Shown: positions 17,232-26,314 of the stretch, piece after piece | How positions within the stretch are numbered: the first letter of the stretch is position 1 | How the letters are laid out: every line of letters begins with the position of its first letter | Source: Phocaeicola_A sp964444735 | GTDB lineage: Bacteria; Bacteroidota; Bacteroidia; Bacteroidales; Bacteroidaceae | Direction of reading: 5' to 3' | Assembly: GCA_964444735.1 (NCBI GenBank) | Contig: CAYUIJ010000003.1 | Coordinates: forward strand, 1 to 64,000 | DNA length: 64,000 nt | Notes under the pieces: model-generated | What the model saw: only the letters and a program-made list of their open reading frames with translations | What the model was told of the DNA's origin: nothing | The model's database searches: none | Translations under genes and position numbers: made by a program

Positions 17232-20200
17232 TCACAGCCTTGGTTCGGGCAGCGAGCGCACTATCTCCACCGTCCGGCACGAGAGGCTGATTACCGAAAG
17301 CAGGAGGTCGAGGATGTAGCGGGGCTGCTTGTGCTCGCGGCTCCAGTCGTTGGGGTCGTTCCTGATGAGCGAGGCCTTGTCGACGGTGACGGCATAACGC
17401 TCCATGACCCACTCGATGGCCGGCTTGCCGTTGATGACGTATCCGTAGGCCCGATCGGGGATGTTCTCCACGGTGATGCGGGCATTGTAGATGATGCGTG
17501 ACTTGTCGGCCGCGAGTCTGCCGTCTTTGTCACGCGTCTTGGCGAAACGCATTTTCTCCACGGCAAAGTGCCGGTAAGTGTCATCGGTCCATTCGCTTTG
17601 CCAGATGCCGATGTCGCCGGTGACCCTCACACCCAAGGCACGGTGCGCCTGCACGGGCATTTCCGCATAGGACACATCGCCGCCCTCTTGCCCTGCGGCC
17701 TGCATGTTGATGTTACGCTCGTAATTCAGGTGCAGGCCGGCCAGTTCCTTTCCCGCCTTGTAAAAGGCCATGAAGTCTTGCACGTTATCCGCAACGGGGA
17801 TGCGGGGCAGCGACTTTTTCAAGTCGTTGGCGAAGCGTTCCCGGTATTGCGGCGAATGAAGCAGGCCGTACACGTAGTAGAAGATGTGTTCCTTGGTGAT
17901 GGTGCGGGTGCCGCCGAAGCGGCCGCGCGCCTCCTTCAGTATCCAGTCGGTGATGCCTTCATGACGGATATAGCGGCCTGTCTCCCCCTGCCCGAAGAGA
18001 CTGCTCTGCGGATGCCTGTTTTCCTCGTACCAGTAAAGGGGAAAGCACTGGCCGTTGAATTGTACCTGCAAATCCGGGATACAATCAGTTATAAGTACTG
18101 AAAAATCCTTACTATTGCTAACACCGCTAATGGCAATAACTATATTGTTGTGCTGTGCGGTCGGGAACAAACATTGCCATAATCCCGGACGTTCAATGAA
18201 CGGTCTATGATAATATAAATTCGTTTTATTAAAAGGACGATAAGTTGCTTTTACAAAAGTTGTTTCATCGAATATGTGTTTTGCTCCACTATCGTAATCC
18301 TTTTTCAAATTTACTGTCCAACTTATCCTTGTTTCATCTGTTGACATTGTATTTCCCTCAATCTGCTGATTGTAAAAATCAATCATGGACTGCATATTCG
18401 CGCTTACATTTTGTTTTGAATATCCGTACACCCAAGTGTCCCGATTGGTTGCAACCGCTATGGCATATGTACTGAAAAATGACATTGCCTTCCCATCGAA
18501 CTTCTTTTCCGGTGCAAGCGGAATCAAGGAGTCAAACACGCCATCGCGCTGGTTAATCCAGTNNNNNNNNNNGTCATTATAAAACGCGATGCTCTCCCTG
18601 GCCGTCTCCTTGACGATTTGGATGGATGAATTGTAAGACCATGTATCTCTTCCTGTCAGGCTTCCCCTTGAATTTATGGCAAACACACATTGCGCTTTCA
18701 GGTCGAATTTCTTTTCCGGTGCAAGCGGAATCAAAGAGTCAAACACCCCGTCCCGCTGGTTGATCCAGTCTGCCTTGTCGTTGGGGGTAATGATCTGCCA
18801 GTCTATCTTCCTTGAGGAGATGGAACGGAACTCCTTGACCATCCTGAGCTTCTGCTCACGGGTCAGGTAGTCGCCGATGTCGTGGTAATGGATCACAGCC
18901 TTTTGTCCCCGTCTGGCCGGATTCTTTACAAGAAACGTTATCGCGACACCTGTGAGTATATCAAATACATTCTGCCCTTCCCGTTTTGCATTTTCACCAT
19001 TCTTTCCACGAATAGCACCTCTTAAGTTCAGCACATAGATGGAGGTGAATTCCTTTTCGAGGCAACGGCGCATACCGTCCTGAGAATTGCCGTCAAGCCA
19101 CGCGCCGTTGCTGATGAAGGCAATGACCCCTCCTTCATTTTCGGGTATGCGGTCGGATGCCCAGCGGAAAGACTTGATGTAAGTGTCATACAGAGATTTG
19201 TTCAAGTTAGCTGAACTTTTAGAAGCATAAGTAGTTGCGACACGATTATCAAGATGAGGATAAGACAAGTTCTGCGCGTTGTCGTTGGCAGAACGCTGCC
19301 CGATGGAATAGGGCGGATTGCCCATGATCACCCTGACAGGTGTCTCTTTTTGTCTCTTCACCCGCTCGGAGTTGTCACGGAAGAACTCCGTAAACAGCCC
19401 GTTGTGTTCCTCTTCCGCCAGCTGGAAGGTGTCGGTGAGGCAGATGCCGTTGTAGGGCAGGTATTCCTTGCGGCGGGTGATGTCATGAAACACCGCCTCG
19501 ATGTTCACATCGGCAATGTAGTAGGCCAGCAGGACGATTTCGTTGCAGTGAATCTCATGGAGGTACTTGCGCTCCATGTCCTCCTCACGGATCAGCCCCG
19601 ACTGCAGCAGCCGCGTGATGAAGGTGCCCGTGCCCACAAAGGGGTCGAGGATATGCACGTTACGTTCCGTCAGCGAGGCGCCAAACTCTGCCTTGAGTAT
19701 GTCGTTTACGGAATGGATGATGAAGTCCACGCACTCCACGGGCGTGTAGACGATGCCCAGTTTCTCCACCGTGAGCGGGAACGCGCCCTTGAAGAACCTC
19801 CCGTAGAGGTTCTTGATGACGGTCTGCCTGCCCTCCAGATTGTCGATGCCTCCCACGTTCATGCGTACCGACTGGTAGAACCTGTCAAGCACTTCGGTGT
19901 CTTTCTCAAAAGCCTGTTCCCGCAGGAGATCTATCATGCGCTGCATGGAGCGGCTCACGGCATTGTTCCGCACAAACCGGTAATCTGCGAAAAGCGCGTC
20001 GAACACGGGGCGCGTTATCATGTGCTGGGCCAGCATCTCAATGGCCTGCGCCTCGTCTACCGAAGGGTTCAGGTCGCGTTGAAGACCTTTCAAGTAAGCA
20101 TTGAAAGCCTTTTTGTGCGCGCCTCCCTGAATGAGTCCGGCGATGCGCTCGACGAACCTGCGCGCAATGAGGCCGATTTCCTTTGCCCAGTTTTCCCAAT

Positions 20201-22418
20201 AGAGGCGGTCGCCGCACTTCTCCACGAGCTTGGCATACATGCCGTCACGCAGCTGCCCGAAGCGCAGTTCCAGCTGCCGTGCGATTTCCGCACTCTCTAT
20301 CTGCCGCGCCTCTTCCTCTCCCTCCCGAGGCTCCGCACCCGGCCTGCCGATGGTCACGGAGGGGGTGGTAGTCTGCCGGCCCGGTTTCTGCTTGTTGAGC
20401 GCAATCTTGCTCACCATGGCGTTGAAGCGGTCATCATGCGAACGCAGGGCGTTCAGGATATCCCACACCACATCAAAAGCCTTGCTGTTATTCAGCGCGT
20501 CCTCCGCCGCCACGTCCGACGGCACTACGATGGGGATGATGATGTACCCGTATTTCTTCTCTCCGGCCTCCCCCTTGTGAAAGGTGCGCATCACGCGGCC
20601 TACCGACTGCACCACGTCCACTTTCGAGTTCCGCGCGGAAAGGAAGAGCACGGCGTCGAGCGAGGGCACGTCCACACCCTCCGACAGGCAGCGCACGTTG
20701 GTCACCACACGGCACTCGCGCTCATTCTCAGGCTCCTTTGCCAGCCATTGCAGAATCTCATTACGCTCCTGCGAGTTCATCGAGCCGTCGATGTGCCTCG
20801 TTGTCACGGAAACCGTCCTCCGCAGGTTCTCCGCATCAAGGTTCTTTTCGTACTTTGCGGAGATTTTCGGCAGCACCGAGGCGACATATCTCGAAGTTCC
20901 GGCTTTCGTCTCGCTGCCTATGGCGGAACAGAACGCCACGGCGCGGCGCATCATGCGCGGGTCGGCATCCCACGTGCGGCCCCCGTCGCCTCTCAGCTTC
21001 TTCGACAGTCCGCTTATCACGCCTATAAGCCTGGAGGCGTCGTCATAATTCAGTTCTGTGCCCGTATCGCTTATATCCTTTCTGATATTCGGGGGAATGT
21101 CATCCTCACTGACGGTCAGTACAAGCACCTTGTAGTCGGTAAGCAGTCCGTTCTGCACGGCGTAGGAGAAGTTCACGCGATAAAACTCCTCTCCATAGAT
21201 GGCCTTGTCGTCCATCGAGCAGAGGATGCAGTCTCTTTCCGAAGCCCTGACCTTGGCCGATTCGCCGTACAGGCGCGGAGTGGCCGTCATGTAGAGCCGC
21301 CTGCGGCCCTGCACGTTGCCGTCGGAATGGATTTTCGTAAAGCTGCCCTCGTCTCTGTCGGCTATCTTCACGCCCGTGGTGCGGTGCGCCTCGTCACAGA
21401 TGATGAAGTCGAAGACGCCGTATGCTCCGTCCGTCTCGTCCAGTATCTCCCGTTGCGCCGCCGACACGGCGTCAACCGACTGGTAGGTGGAGAACACCAC
21501 TACCAGCCCGTCATGATCACGGTATTTCCTCAGCTGTGAGGCTATCGACTGCGGATTGGTAGATGCAGGTACGGCGAGGTCCGTCACGCTGTATTCCATG
21601 TCGTCAAATTTATTCTGCATCTTCCGTGAGACCTTGGCGTCGGAACAGATGCAAATGGCCTTGACGGGCTTCTTCGCGTCGGCCGACCACGCGTTGAGCG
21701 ACTGCCCCAACAGGGCGATGCCCGGAACCATGAACAGCACCAGTCCCCTGCCTCCAAGCAACTGCTCGGCAATGAGCAGCGAAGTATAGGTCTTGCCCGT
21801 GCCGCAGGCCATGATGAGCTTCCCCCTGTCGTTGCCGTCTGCCATATAATGGACGTATGCCTTGGATACGGCCGTAAGCTGGTGCTTGCGGGGCTTCTTG
21901 CCCTCCACAAGAGCGAGGCTTCCCTCAAGCCCGTCCAAGAGCTTCTGCCAGTCAGCAGGCGAGGCTTCGAGGTCGGCCATTCCGATGCGCGTCACGGGAG
22001 GATCCTGGTTCCGGATGGTTTCCTCGGCGTTGCTCCCCCAACGGTTGGTGGTGGAAATCCACACGCGGTTGGAGAAACGTGTGGCCCGGGATGTGACCTC
22101 GTTGGTGAATGTGCGGCCGGATGTGGCGAGGAACGAATCCACGGCAGGCTTGTCGATGACGGTGTCTTCGGCATAGCACTTGCATTGGACGGCCCAGTAG
22201 TCGCCCATTTCGGTCTTGGCCACAAGGTCGATGCCCGTGTCAGTCCCGCCGAAGTCCTTGCGCCCCGGAAATTCCTCCCACAACCATACCTTTTCCAACC
22301 CGTTGTAGCGTGGGTCTGTCAGCAGCCATGAGCGCATCAGACGCTCGAACTTCGTACCCTTCTCTTTCTCCGTGAATGATTCGGTACGGAATTTATGCAG
22401 TATATCCTTGAAATTCAT
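17232..22418 (-). CDS. single-chain type ISP-like restriction-modification enzyme (nuclease-helicase-methylase-TRD), with assembly gap
   Basis: One frame of 1728 codons including four unknown ones. In order: an Mrr-like nuclease (GIDLVA at 62-67, QCK at 78-80); a superfamily 2 helicase with Walker A GTGKT (206-210), DEAH (342-345), TATP and QSVGRVMR; a helical coupler; an N6-adenine methylase with DPFVGTGTF (Asp925) and NPPY (Asn1034); and a C-terminal target-recognition region. This is the layout of type ISP enzymes such as LlaGI, which methylate one strand and cleave after head-on translocation. The target-recognition part (about 17.9-18.8 kb) is AT-richer than the GC-rich rest, a mosaic sign. 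A 10-N gap falls there, with two versions of the same segment on either side. The start codon lies inside a 49-bp palindrome. Confidence 0.88.
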   Translation of the reverse strand: MNFKDILHKFRTESFTEKEKGTKFERLMRSWLLTDPRYNGLEKVWLWEEFPGRKDFGGTDTGIDLVAKTEMGDYWAVQCKCYAEDTVIDKPAVDSFLATSGRTFTNEVTSRATRFSNRVWISTTNRWGSNAEETIRNQDPPVTRIGMADLEASPADWQKLLDGLEGSLALVEGKKPRKHQLTAVSKAYVHYMADGNDRGKLIMACGTGKTYTSLLIAEQLLGGRGLVLFMVPGIALLGQSLNAWSADAKKPVKAICICSDAKVSRKMQNKFDDMEYSVTDLAVPASTNPQSIASQLRKYRDHDGLVVVFSTYQSVDAVSAAQREILDETDGAYGVFDFIICDEAHRTTGVKIADRDEGSFTKIHSDGNVQGRRRLYMTATPRLYGESAKVRASERDCILCSMDDKAIYGEEFYRVNFSYAVQNGLLTDYKVLVLTVSEDDIPPNIRKDISDTGTELNYDDASRLIGVISGLSKKLRGDGGRTWDADPRMMRRAVAFCSAIGSETKAGTSRYVASVLPKISAKYEKNLDAENLRRTVSVTTRHIDGSMNSQERNEILQWLAKEPENERECRVVTNVRCLSEGVDVPSLDAVLFLSARNSKVDVVQSVGRVMRTFHKGEAGEKKYGYIIIPIVVPSDVAAEDALNNSKAFDVVWDILNALRSHDDRFNAMVSKIALNKQKPGRQTTTPSVTIGRPGAEPREGEEEARQIESAEIARQLELRFGQLRDGMYAKLVEKCGDRLYWENWAKEIGLIARRFVERIAGLIQGGAHKKAFNAYLKGLQRDLNPSVDEAQAIEMLAQHMITRPVFDALFADYRFVRNNAVSRSMQRMIDLLREQAFEKDTEVLDRFYQSVRMNVGGIDNLEGRQTVIKNLYGRFFKGAFPLTVEKLGIVYTPVECVDFIIHSVNDILKAEFGASLTERNVHILDPFVGTGTFITRLLQSGLIREEDMERKYLHEIHCNEIVLLAYYIADVNIEAVFHDITRRKEYLPYNGICLTDTFQLAEEEHNGLFTEFFRDNSERVKRQKETPVRVIMGNPPYSIGQRSANDNAQNLSYPHLDNRVATTYASKSSANLNKSLYDTYIKSFRWASDRIPENEGGVIAFISNGAWLDGNSQDGMRRCLEKEFTSIYVLNLRGAIRGKNGENAKREGQNVFDILTGVAITFLVKNPARRGQKAVIHYHDIGDYLTREQKLRMVKEFRSISSRKIDWQIITPNDKADWINQRDGVFDSLIPLAPEKKFDLKAQCVFAINSRGSLTGRDTWSYNSSIQIVKETARESIAFYNDXXXXWINQRDGVFDSLIPLAPEKKFDGKAMSFFSTYAIAVATNRDTWVYGYSKQNVSANMQSMIDFYNQQIEGNTMSTDETRISWTVNLKKDYDSGAKHIFDETTFVKATYRPFNKTNLYYHRPFIERPGLWQCLFPTAQHNNIVIAISGVSNSKDFSVLITDCIPDLQVQFNGQCFPLYWYEENRHPQSSLFGQGETGRYIRHEGITDWILKEARGRFGGTRTITKEHIFYYVYGLLHSPQYRERFANDLKKSLPRIPVADNVQDFMAFYKAGKELAGLHLNYERNINMQAAGQEGGDVSYAEMPVQAHRALGVRVTGDIGIWQSEWTDDTYRHFAVEKMRFAKTRDKDGRLAADKSRIIYNARITVENIPDRAYGYVINGKPAIEWVMERYAVTVDKASLIRNDPNDWSREHKQPRYILDLLLSVISLSCRTVEIVRSLPEPRL
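18502..18562. repeat. copy B of a 61-bp diverged direct repeat beside the assembly gap
   Basis: Matches 18709-18769 at 56 of 61 bases; all five differences fall at third codon positions, so both code for the same peptide (WINQRDGVFDSLIPLAPEK). This copy ends exactly at the N run and is followed, in gene direction, by a version with TNRDTWVYGYS. Confidence 0.9.
18563..18572. other. assembly gap (10 N)
   Basis: Ten N inside the target-recognition region of the type ISP-like gene, abutting repeat copy B. The frame happens to stay open through it. Confidence 0.98.
18709..18769. repeat. copy A of the 61-bp diverged direct repeat
   Basis: In gene direction it is followed by TGRDTWSYNSS and then FYND before the gap; copy B is followed by a different but alignable segment. 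The two look like alleles of one stretch. Confidence 0.9.
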
Positions 22419-22449
22419 CTCTTGCTAAGAGATCTATTTCAAGGATATA
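22401..22449. repeat. 49-bp near-perfect palindrome across the type ISP start codon
   Basis: Centred on 22425. Arms TATATCCTTGAAAT..ATCTCTT and AAGAGAT..ATTTCAAGGATATA pair at 22 of 24 positions around the central GCT; the two mismatched pairs touch the start codon (22416-22418). A transcript entering from the right would bury the start codon in a long hairpin. Confidence 0.9.
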
Positions 22450-22608
22450 AGCACTGATAATCAGCGATATAAAATCGGAATCAGACGGATTTGCAAAACA
22501 AATTCACGCAATTTGCCTTTCATTTGCCATTATAAATAAGGATTGAATGCGGTATTTGAAATATTATGCGTACCTTTACAAGGTGAACTATAACTCTTAG
22601 CAAGAGAT
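22417..22608. promoter_or_regulatory. candidate invertible promoter segment bounded by 15-bp inverted repeats
   Basis: ATCTCTTGCTAAGAG at 22417-22431 recurs perfectly inverted at 22594-22608, enclosing 162 bp. The enclosed -7 box points away from the type ISP gene as drawn; inversion would place it 28 nt before the start codon and remove the long hairpin arm. No recombinase gene is in the window. Confidence 0.6.
22571..22578 (+). promoter_or_regulatory. -7-like box inside candidate invertible segment
   Basis: TACCTTTA, one mismatch from TAnnTTTG and identical to the box upstream of the ECF sigma gene in this window. It reads rightward, away from the type ISP gene. The -33 side is poor (TTTG only 12 nt away). 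Confidence 0.4.
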
Positions 22609-22957
22609 TCAGATTTTTGCTAAACACATTTCATCACAAAATCCCGGTTACAAGTCTTTCAGGATAAGTATCGCGGTAACGGCATATCACCGCGCTCCTC
22701 GTTACCGGCCGCATCGGAAAGGGTGCAAGAACATCTCCTCAGCTATCTCCGCGTCTCCATGCGTCAGGGCCCGGTTGAAAATATCGTAAACAGATTTTGT
22801 CCGGTCGTTACCGGATATCGGGGCCGCCCAGCGTCTGTCTGTCTTTAAAGCCCGCTTTATTCATCTGTAAAACTGAAAGCCAAGAATGCAGGCCGTCTAT
22901 ACAAAATACCTGCATTACGGCTTTCTTCTCCCCACCATCCGGACACATTCAGAATCT
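22609..22957. other. gene-free stretch with possible gene remnant
   Basis: No intact gene. On the minus strand a 48-codon open stretch (about 22850-22706) contains RTKSVYDIFNRALTHGDAEI, which reads like real protein but has no start or continuation; it may be the relic of an ATPase or nuclease family gene. Confidence 0.35.
22873..22926 (-). terminator. terminator after the permease/GldG-like gene
   Basis: Two-part stem: GAAAGCC..ATGCAGG pairs with CCTGCAT..GGCTTTC. On the minus strand the stem is followed by AGTTTTAC. It lies 32 bp past the stop of the gene at 22958. Confidence 0.65.
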
Positions 22958-25273
22958 TTATCTTCCTTTTCTACGAATCCATAAAAAGGTTCCCGTGGCA
23001 GCCAGCAACAAAGGCAATATTATCATAAACGACCATTTGACGGCCTTGCTCCCGGCCTTACCCACGTACACTTTATTATCGGGAAATGCGGGGCGTCTCA
23101 CGTCAACAGGCACCTCGTTATCCGACAGCCAGAAGAAGGCTCCGGCAATCAGAGAGAAATTCGACGTCCTGGCAGCCTGTATCCGTCGTCCGAACTCGCC
23201 GTTACTGATACAGTCGGCGTCTCCGGCCAGAATAATCTTCTGTTCCCTATCCCCCGCCTTTCTGGACAAGGCGACAACCGTGTTATAAATCTTCTCAACC
23301 TCTCCGGCCGACGGGTTCAAGCGGACCGTGTCCTCAACAAAGTCAGTGGTTTCCAGTTCGTTCCATACGCCGGTCGTGTCGGTCCTGAACACGTCAGTCA
23401 CTTTGTATCCCTTGTCTTCCACCTGTTCCAGGCCCGCACAACCGGGAGTAGTGACAATCACGTGATGCCTGCGCATTGTAGTAAAGTCATAGGCAAAATC
23501 ATAAGCGATGCCTTCGGCCTCCTTTGTGGCGTACGAAAGGATCAGGTCGGTCTGAAGGGTCGTGTCTTGTCTGACCAGAACGCCGGGGGTCATCTCGTAT
23601 CCGAACTTGGCAAACAGGTTGTTCATCACTTCCCTGCGTTTCGGCTCTCCGAGTACAAACAGGTTTCCTCCGCGATCAATATATTGCTGCAGGTTGGCCT
23701 CTTCTTCCGGGTCAAGCCATTCACGCATGTCAGAGATCACCACGATATTGACGTCTTCGGGCACCTGTTTGTCCAAGTAAACTTTCGTCACGTCAAACCC
23801 TTGGTTCTCCAAGGCGTAGCGGAAAGTCTTCTCGTTGGCAAACAGGCTGTAGTCACGGTCTGTACCACCCGAATAGCCGCGTTCTCCATGTCCGTCCAGA
23901 AAACCCACCTTGGGCAGCTTCATCACCATACGCTTAAAGGCGGCCGAAATCTCCCGTTCGGTAGGGAAACGCATCACATCGCCATAAATTCTCAGCCACG
24001 CTTTCTCCCCGTTTTCCCTGACGATCTGCCGCACAAACCTGTTGTTCTCCCCCGACAGGTCAATAATCTTCCGGATCTCTTCCGGCCCCATGAATTTGGT
24101 GGAATCCAAGCCGTAAAGCCTGCAGGCCCCGGTCATTTTCTCATGAAGATCCGCGTCCGGGAATTTTTTATCCAGCGCGGGGTTGTCTGTTGCGTCATAA
24201 TAATACACGTATCTCAACTTCATGTCCGGCTTGAAACGCAGGTACTGATCAAAACGCTCCATATCCGGTTTCAGGAAATTGGGAGCCGCGTACCAGGGAG
24301 ATCCCGGATCGAGAGCGTTAATGTAAGTGGTGATTGTCAGTCCGCCGTCAAGCCTCGCCACGATCTCCCGGCTGTTGGGTGTCAGCGTGTTTATCTTGGT
24401 CGAGGTCGCGTCATAATAGAATTTCATCTGCGGAAGGGCCGACAGGTATCCCAGGAGACAGGCCAGGAAAACGGCACAGGCGTTTCTGCCCAAAGTAATC
24501 ACGAAACGGACCTTCTGGCGGACCGAGTCCAAACGGATAACGGCCAGCGCAAGGAAAAGGCAAACCACGATAATGAAATAAAGAACATCCTCGCTGCAAA
24601 TCAAACCGGAAATAAACTTGCCGCTCCGGCCGGGCATTGCCAGCCAGTAGGTCACGTCACGGACAAAATCGTAGCCCTGCCACCATCCGCCCACCATGTT
24701 CAGCACCATCAACACGGCGAACGTGCTGATAGCCGCCACAATCTGGTAAGACGTCAGGCTGGACATGAAAATGCCGATTGCCGCGTACACGCATATCAGC
24801 AGGTACAATCCCAGCAAGCCGGAAAGAGCCATCGGCAACCCGAAATCCTTGACAACAGCCCAGCTGCAAAGAGTGATCAAGAAAAGGATTCCAATCATGG
24901 CAAGACCGTAAATCATCATGGAAAAGAACTTTCCCACGATAATCTGGGTGTTCGTAACCAGAGACGAATACAACAGACAGATAGACCCGCTGCTCAACTC
25001 TTTGCTTACCAGACTCATAGTCAAAAGAGGAATGTAGAAATAGAGGTAACCTTGCATTGTCGTGAATACTCCGCCCCAGTCAGAGGCGAAAACAGCGCCC
25101 GTCACACCCTGAATGTCATATCCCAGTTCCTGACTGCTTGCAATCCCCGCAATCCGGGCGGAAAAAAGCATACCCGCCTGGACGCTGAACACAACCAGTA
25201 TCAGCCACGCCACAGGAGAACAGAACAGCATCTTCAACTCCGTTCTCGCTATATTATATATCATTTTAAACAT
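22958..25273 (-). CDS. ABC-2 type permease fused to a GldG-like domain
   Basis: 771 residues. The N-terminal 265 residues hold about six membrane helices (SPVAWLILVVFSVQAGMLF, YIPLLTMSLVSKELSSGSI, YGLAMIGILFLITLCSW and others), as in GldF-type ABC permeases. The remainder is a GldG-like extracytoplasmic domain (MKLPKVGFLDGHGERGYSG, DVNIVVISDMREWLDPEEE, GGNLFVLGEPKR) and a final anchor helix (WSFMIILPLLLAATGTFLWI). Normal GldF and GldG are separate proteins of the gliding-motility ABC complex; non-gliding Bacteroidetes keep such fused forms for unknown export or envelope roles. Its start overlaps the ATPase stop by eight bases. It follows the Sus module at 26.3-33.4 kb in the same direction. 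Confidence 0.88.
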   Translation of the reverse strand: MFKMIYNIARTELKMLFCSPVAWLILVVFSVQAGMLFSARIAGIASSQELGYDIQGVTGAVFASDWGGVFTTMQGYLYFYIPLLTMSLVSKELSSGSICLLYSSLVTNTQIIVGKFFSMMIYGLAMIGILFLITLCSWAVVKDFGLPMALSGLLGLYLLICVYAAIGIFMSSLTSYQIVAAISTFAVLMVLNMVGGWWQGYDFVRDVTYWLAMPGRSGKFISGLICSEDVLYFIIVVCLFLALAVIRLDSVRQKVRFVITLGRNACAVFLACLLGYLSALPQMKFYYDATSTKINTLTPNSREIVARLDGGLTITTYINALDPGSPWYAAPNFLKPDMERFDQYLRFKPDMKLRYVYYYDATDNPALDKKFPDADLHEKMTGACRLYGLDSTKFMGPEEIRKIIDLSGENNRFVRQIVRENGEKAWLRIYGDVMRFPTEREISAAFKRMVMKLPKVGFLDGHGERGYSGGTDRDYSLFANEKTFRYALENQGFDVTKVYLDKQVPEDVNIVVISDMREWLDPEEEANLQQYIDRGGNLFVLGEPKRREVMNNLFAKFGYEMTPGVLVRQDTTLQTDLILSYATKEAEGIAYDFAYDFTTMRRHHVIVTTPGCAGLEQVEDKGYKVTDVFRTDTTGVWNELETTDFVEDTVRLNPSAGEVEKIYNTVVALSRKAGDREQKIILAGDADCISNGEFGRRIQAARTSNFSLIAGAFFWLSDNEVPVDVRRPAFPDNKVYVGKAGSKAVKWSFMIILPLLLAATGTFLWIRRKGR

Positions 25274-26213
25274 AACCCGTTTTTTTTAATGTCGCTTTCT
25301 TGGATAATTCCGCAAATACGCTATCAAGGGAGTTCTTCTCCACCCGAATCTCCGACAGGCGCCAGTTGTTGGCGGCACTCAGCCTCACAATCTGGTCTGT
25401 AACCTCCTGCGCCTCAGTGAAACGGACGCGGAAATCCCGGTTCCCCAGCTCTTCTACACCCACAACGCCCTCAATCTTCGCCAGCTCATCGGCAGCCGGG
25501 GGATCAACCATCGAGACATACAGGGAATTCGGGACGATATAATTATTGAACTCGTCCGTCGTACCCATAAATACCAGCCTGCCTTCCTCAATCATCAGGA
25601 TATGGTCACAAACCGCCTGCACCTCCGGCAGGATATGCGTGGAGAGTATCACGGTACGATCTCCGGCTATTTCCCGGATCAGGCGGCGGATTTCCATGAT
25701 CTGGTTCGGGTCCAGGCCGTTCGTGGGCTCGTCAAAAATAACCAGGTCCGGTTTATGGACAATTGCCTGGGCAATACCCACGCGCTGCTGATAGCCTCCC
25801 GACAAGTTCCTGATCAGCCGTTTACGGAAACGGTCAATACCGCATTTTGCCATCACCTCGTCTACCGCCCGAAGAACATCCTTGTCTGCCACCCAGCGTA
25901 ACCTGGCACAATGCACCAGGTATTCCTCCACCGTCAAGTCTCCGTACAAGGGCGGCTTTTGGGGCAGGAACCCGATATGCCGTCTGGCATCGACCGGCTT
26001 CTTACGAACGTCAATCCCCTTGATAAAAACCTGTCCTTCCGTCTGCCTGATAACCCCGCTGATAATATTCATCGTGGTGGACTTTCCGGCCCCGTTAGAT
26101 CCTAACAACCCGTATATCCCCCGATGGGGAATCTCGAAGCTGATGTCTCTTACGGCCCATTGAACGCTGTAACGATGTGACAAATGCCCCACTTTTATAA
26201 TCGGCTCTTCCAT
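25266..26213 (-). CDS. ABC transporter ATP-binding protein (GldA-like)
   Basis: 315 residues. Walker A GSNGAGKST (about residues 39-47), Q loop GFLPQKPPLYGDLTVEEYL, signature NLSGGYQQR, Walker B LVIFDEPTNGLD and switch LSTHIL are all present, followed by a C-terminal domain typical of the drug/GldA family. It would energise the fused permease/GldG-like protein encoded next, whose start it overlaps. About 100 bp separate it from the PKD-like gene upstream, so it may be read from the Sus promoter or its own. Confidence 0.95.
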   Translation of the reverse strand: MEEPIIKVGHLSHRYSVQWAVRDISFEIPHRGIYGLLGSNGAGKSTTMNIISGVIRQTEGQVFIKGIDVRKKPVDARRHIGFLPQKPPLYGDLTVEEYLVHCARLRWVADKDVLRAVDEVMAKCGIDRFRKRLIRNLSGGYQQRVGIAQAIVHKPDLVIFDEPTNGLDPNQIMEIRRLIREIAGDRTVILSTHILPEVQAVCDHILMIEEGRLVFMGTTDEFNNYIVPNSLYVSMVDPPAADELAKIEGVVGVEELGNRDFRVRFTEAQEVTDQIVRLSAANNWRLSEIRVEKNSLDSVFAELSKKATLKKTGYV

Positions 26214-26314
26214 ATACTTGTCAATTAAAAATCATATAATCCACGCGGCCTTATCGCCGCTGATGCCCTGAATATGCAAAATTACAAACCCTTCACCCGT
26301 CTGTCCGGACATTC

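Noticed and set aside
19254..21539. 761-codon open frame on the plus strand
   Set aside because: Antisense shadow of the GC-rich helicase-methylase gene, whose motifs are unambiguous on the minus strand; the plus product is His/Arg/Leu-rich with no domain.
22559..22578. Full consensus promoter inside the candidate invertible segment
   Set aside because: Only the -7 side fits; the nearest TTTG is 12 nt away, so I claim a -7 box and not a full promoter.
23462..25402. 646-codon open frame on the plus strand
   Set aside because: Antisense to the permease/GldG fusion; the product is low-complexity and His/Gln-rich.
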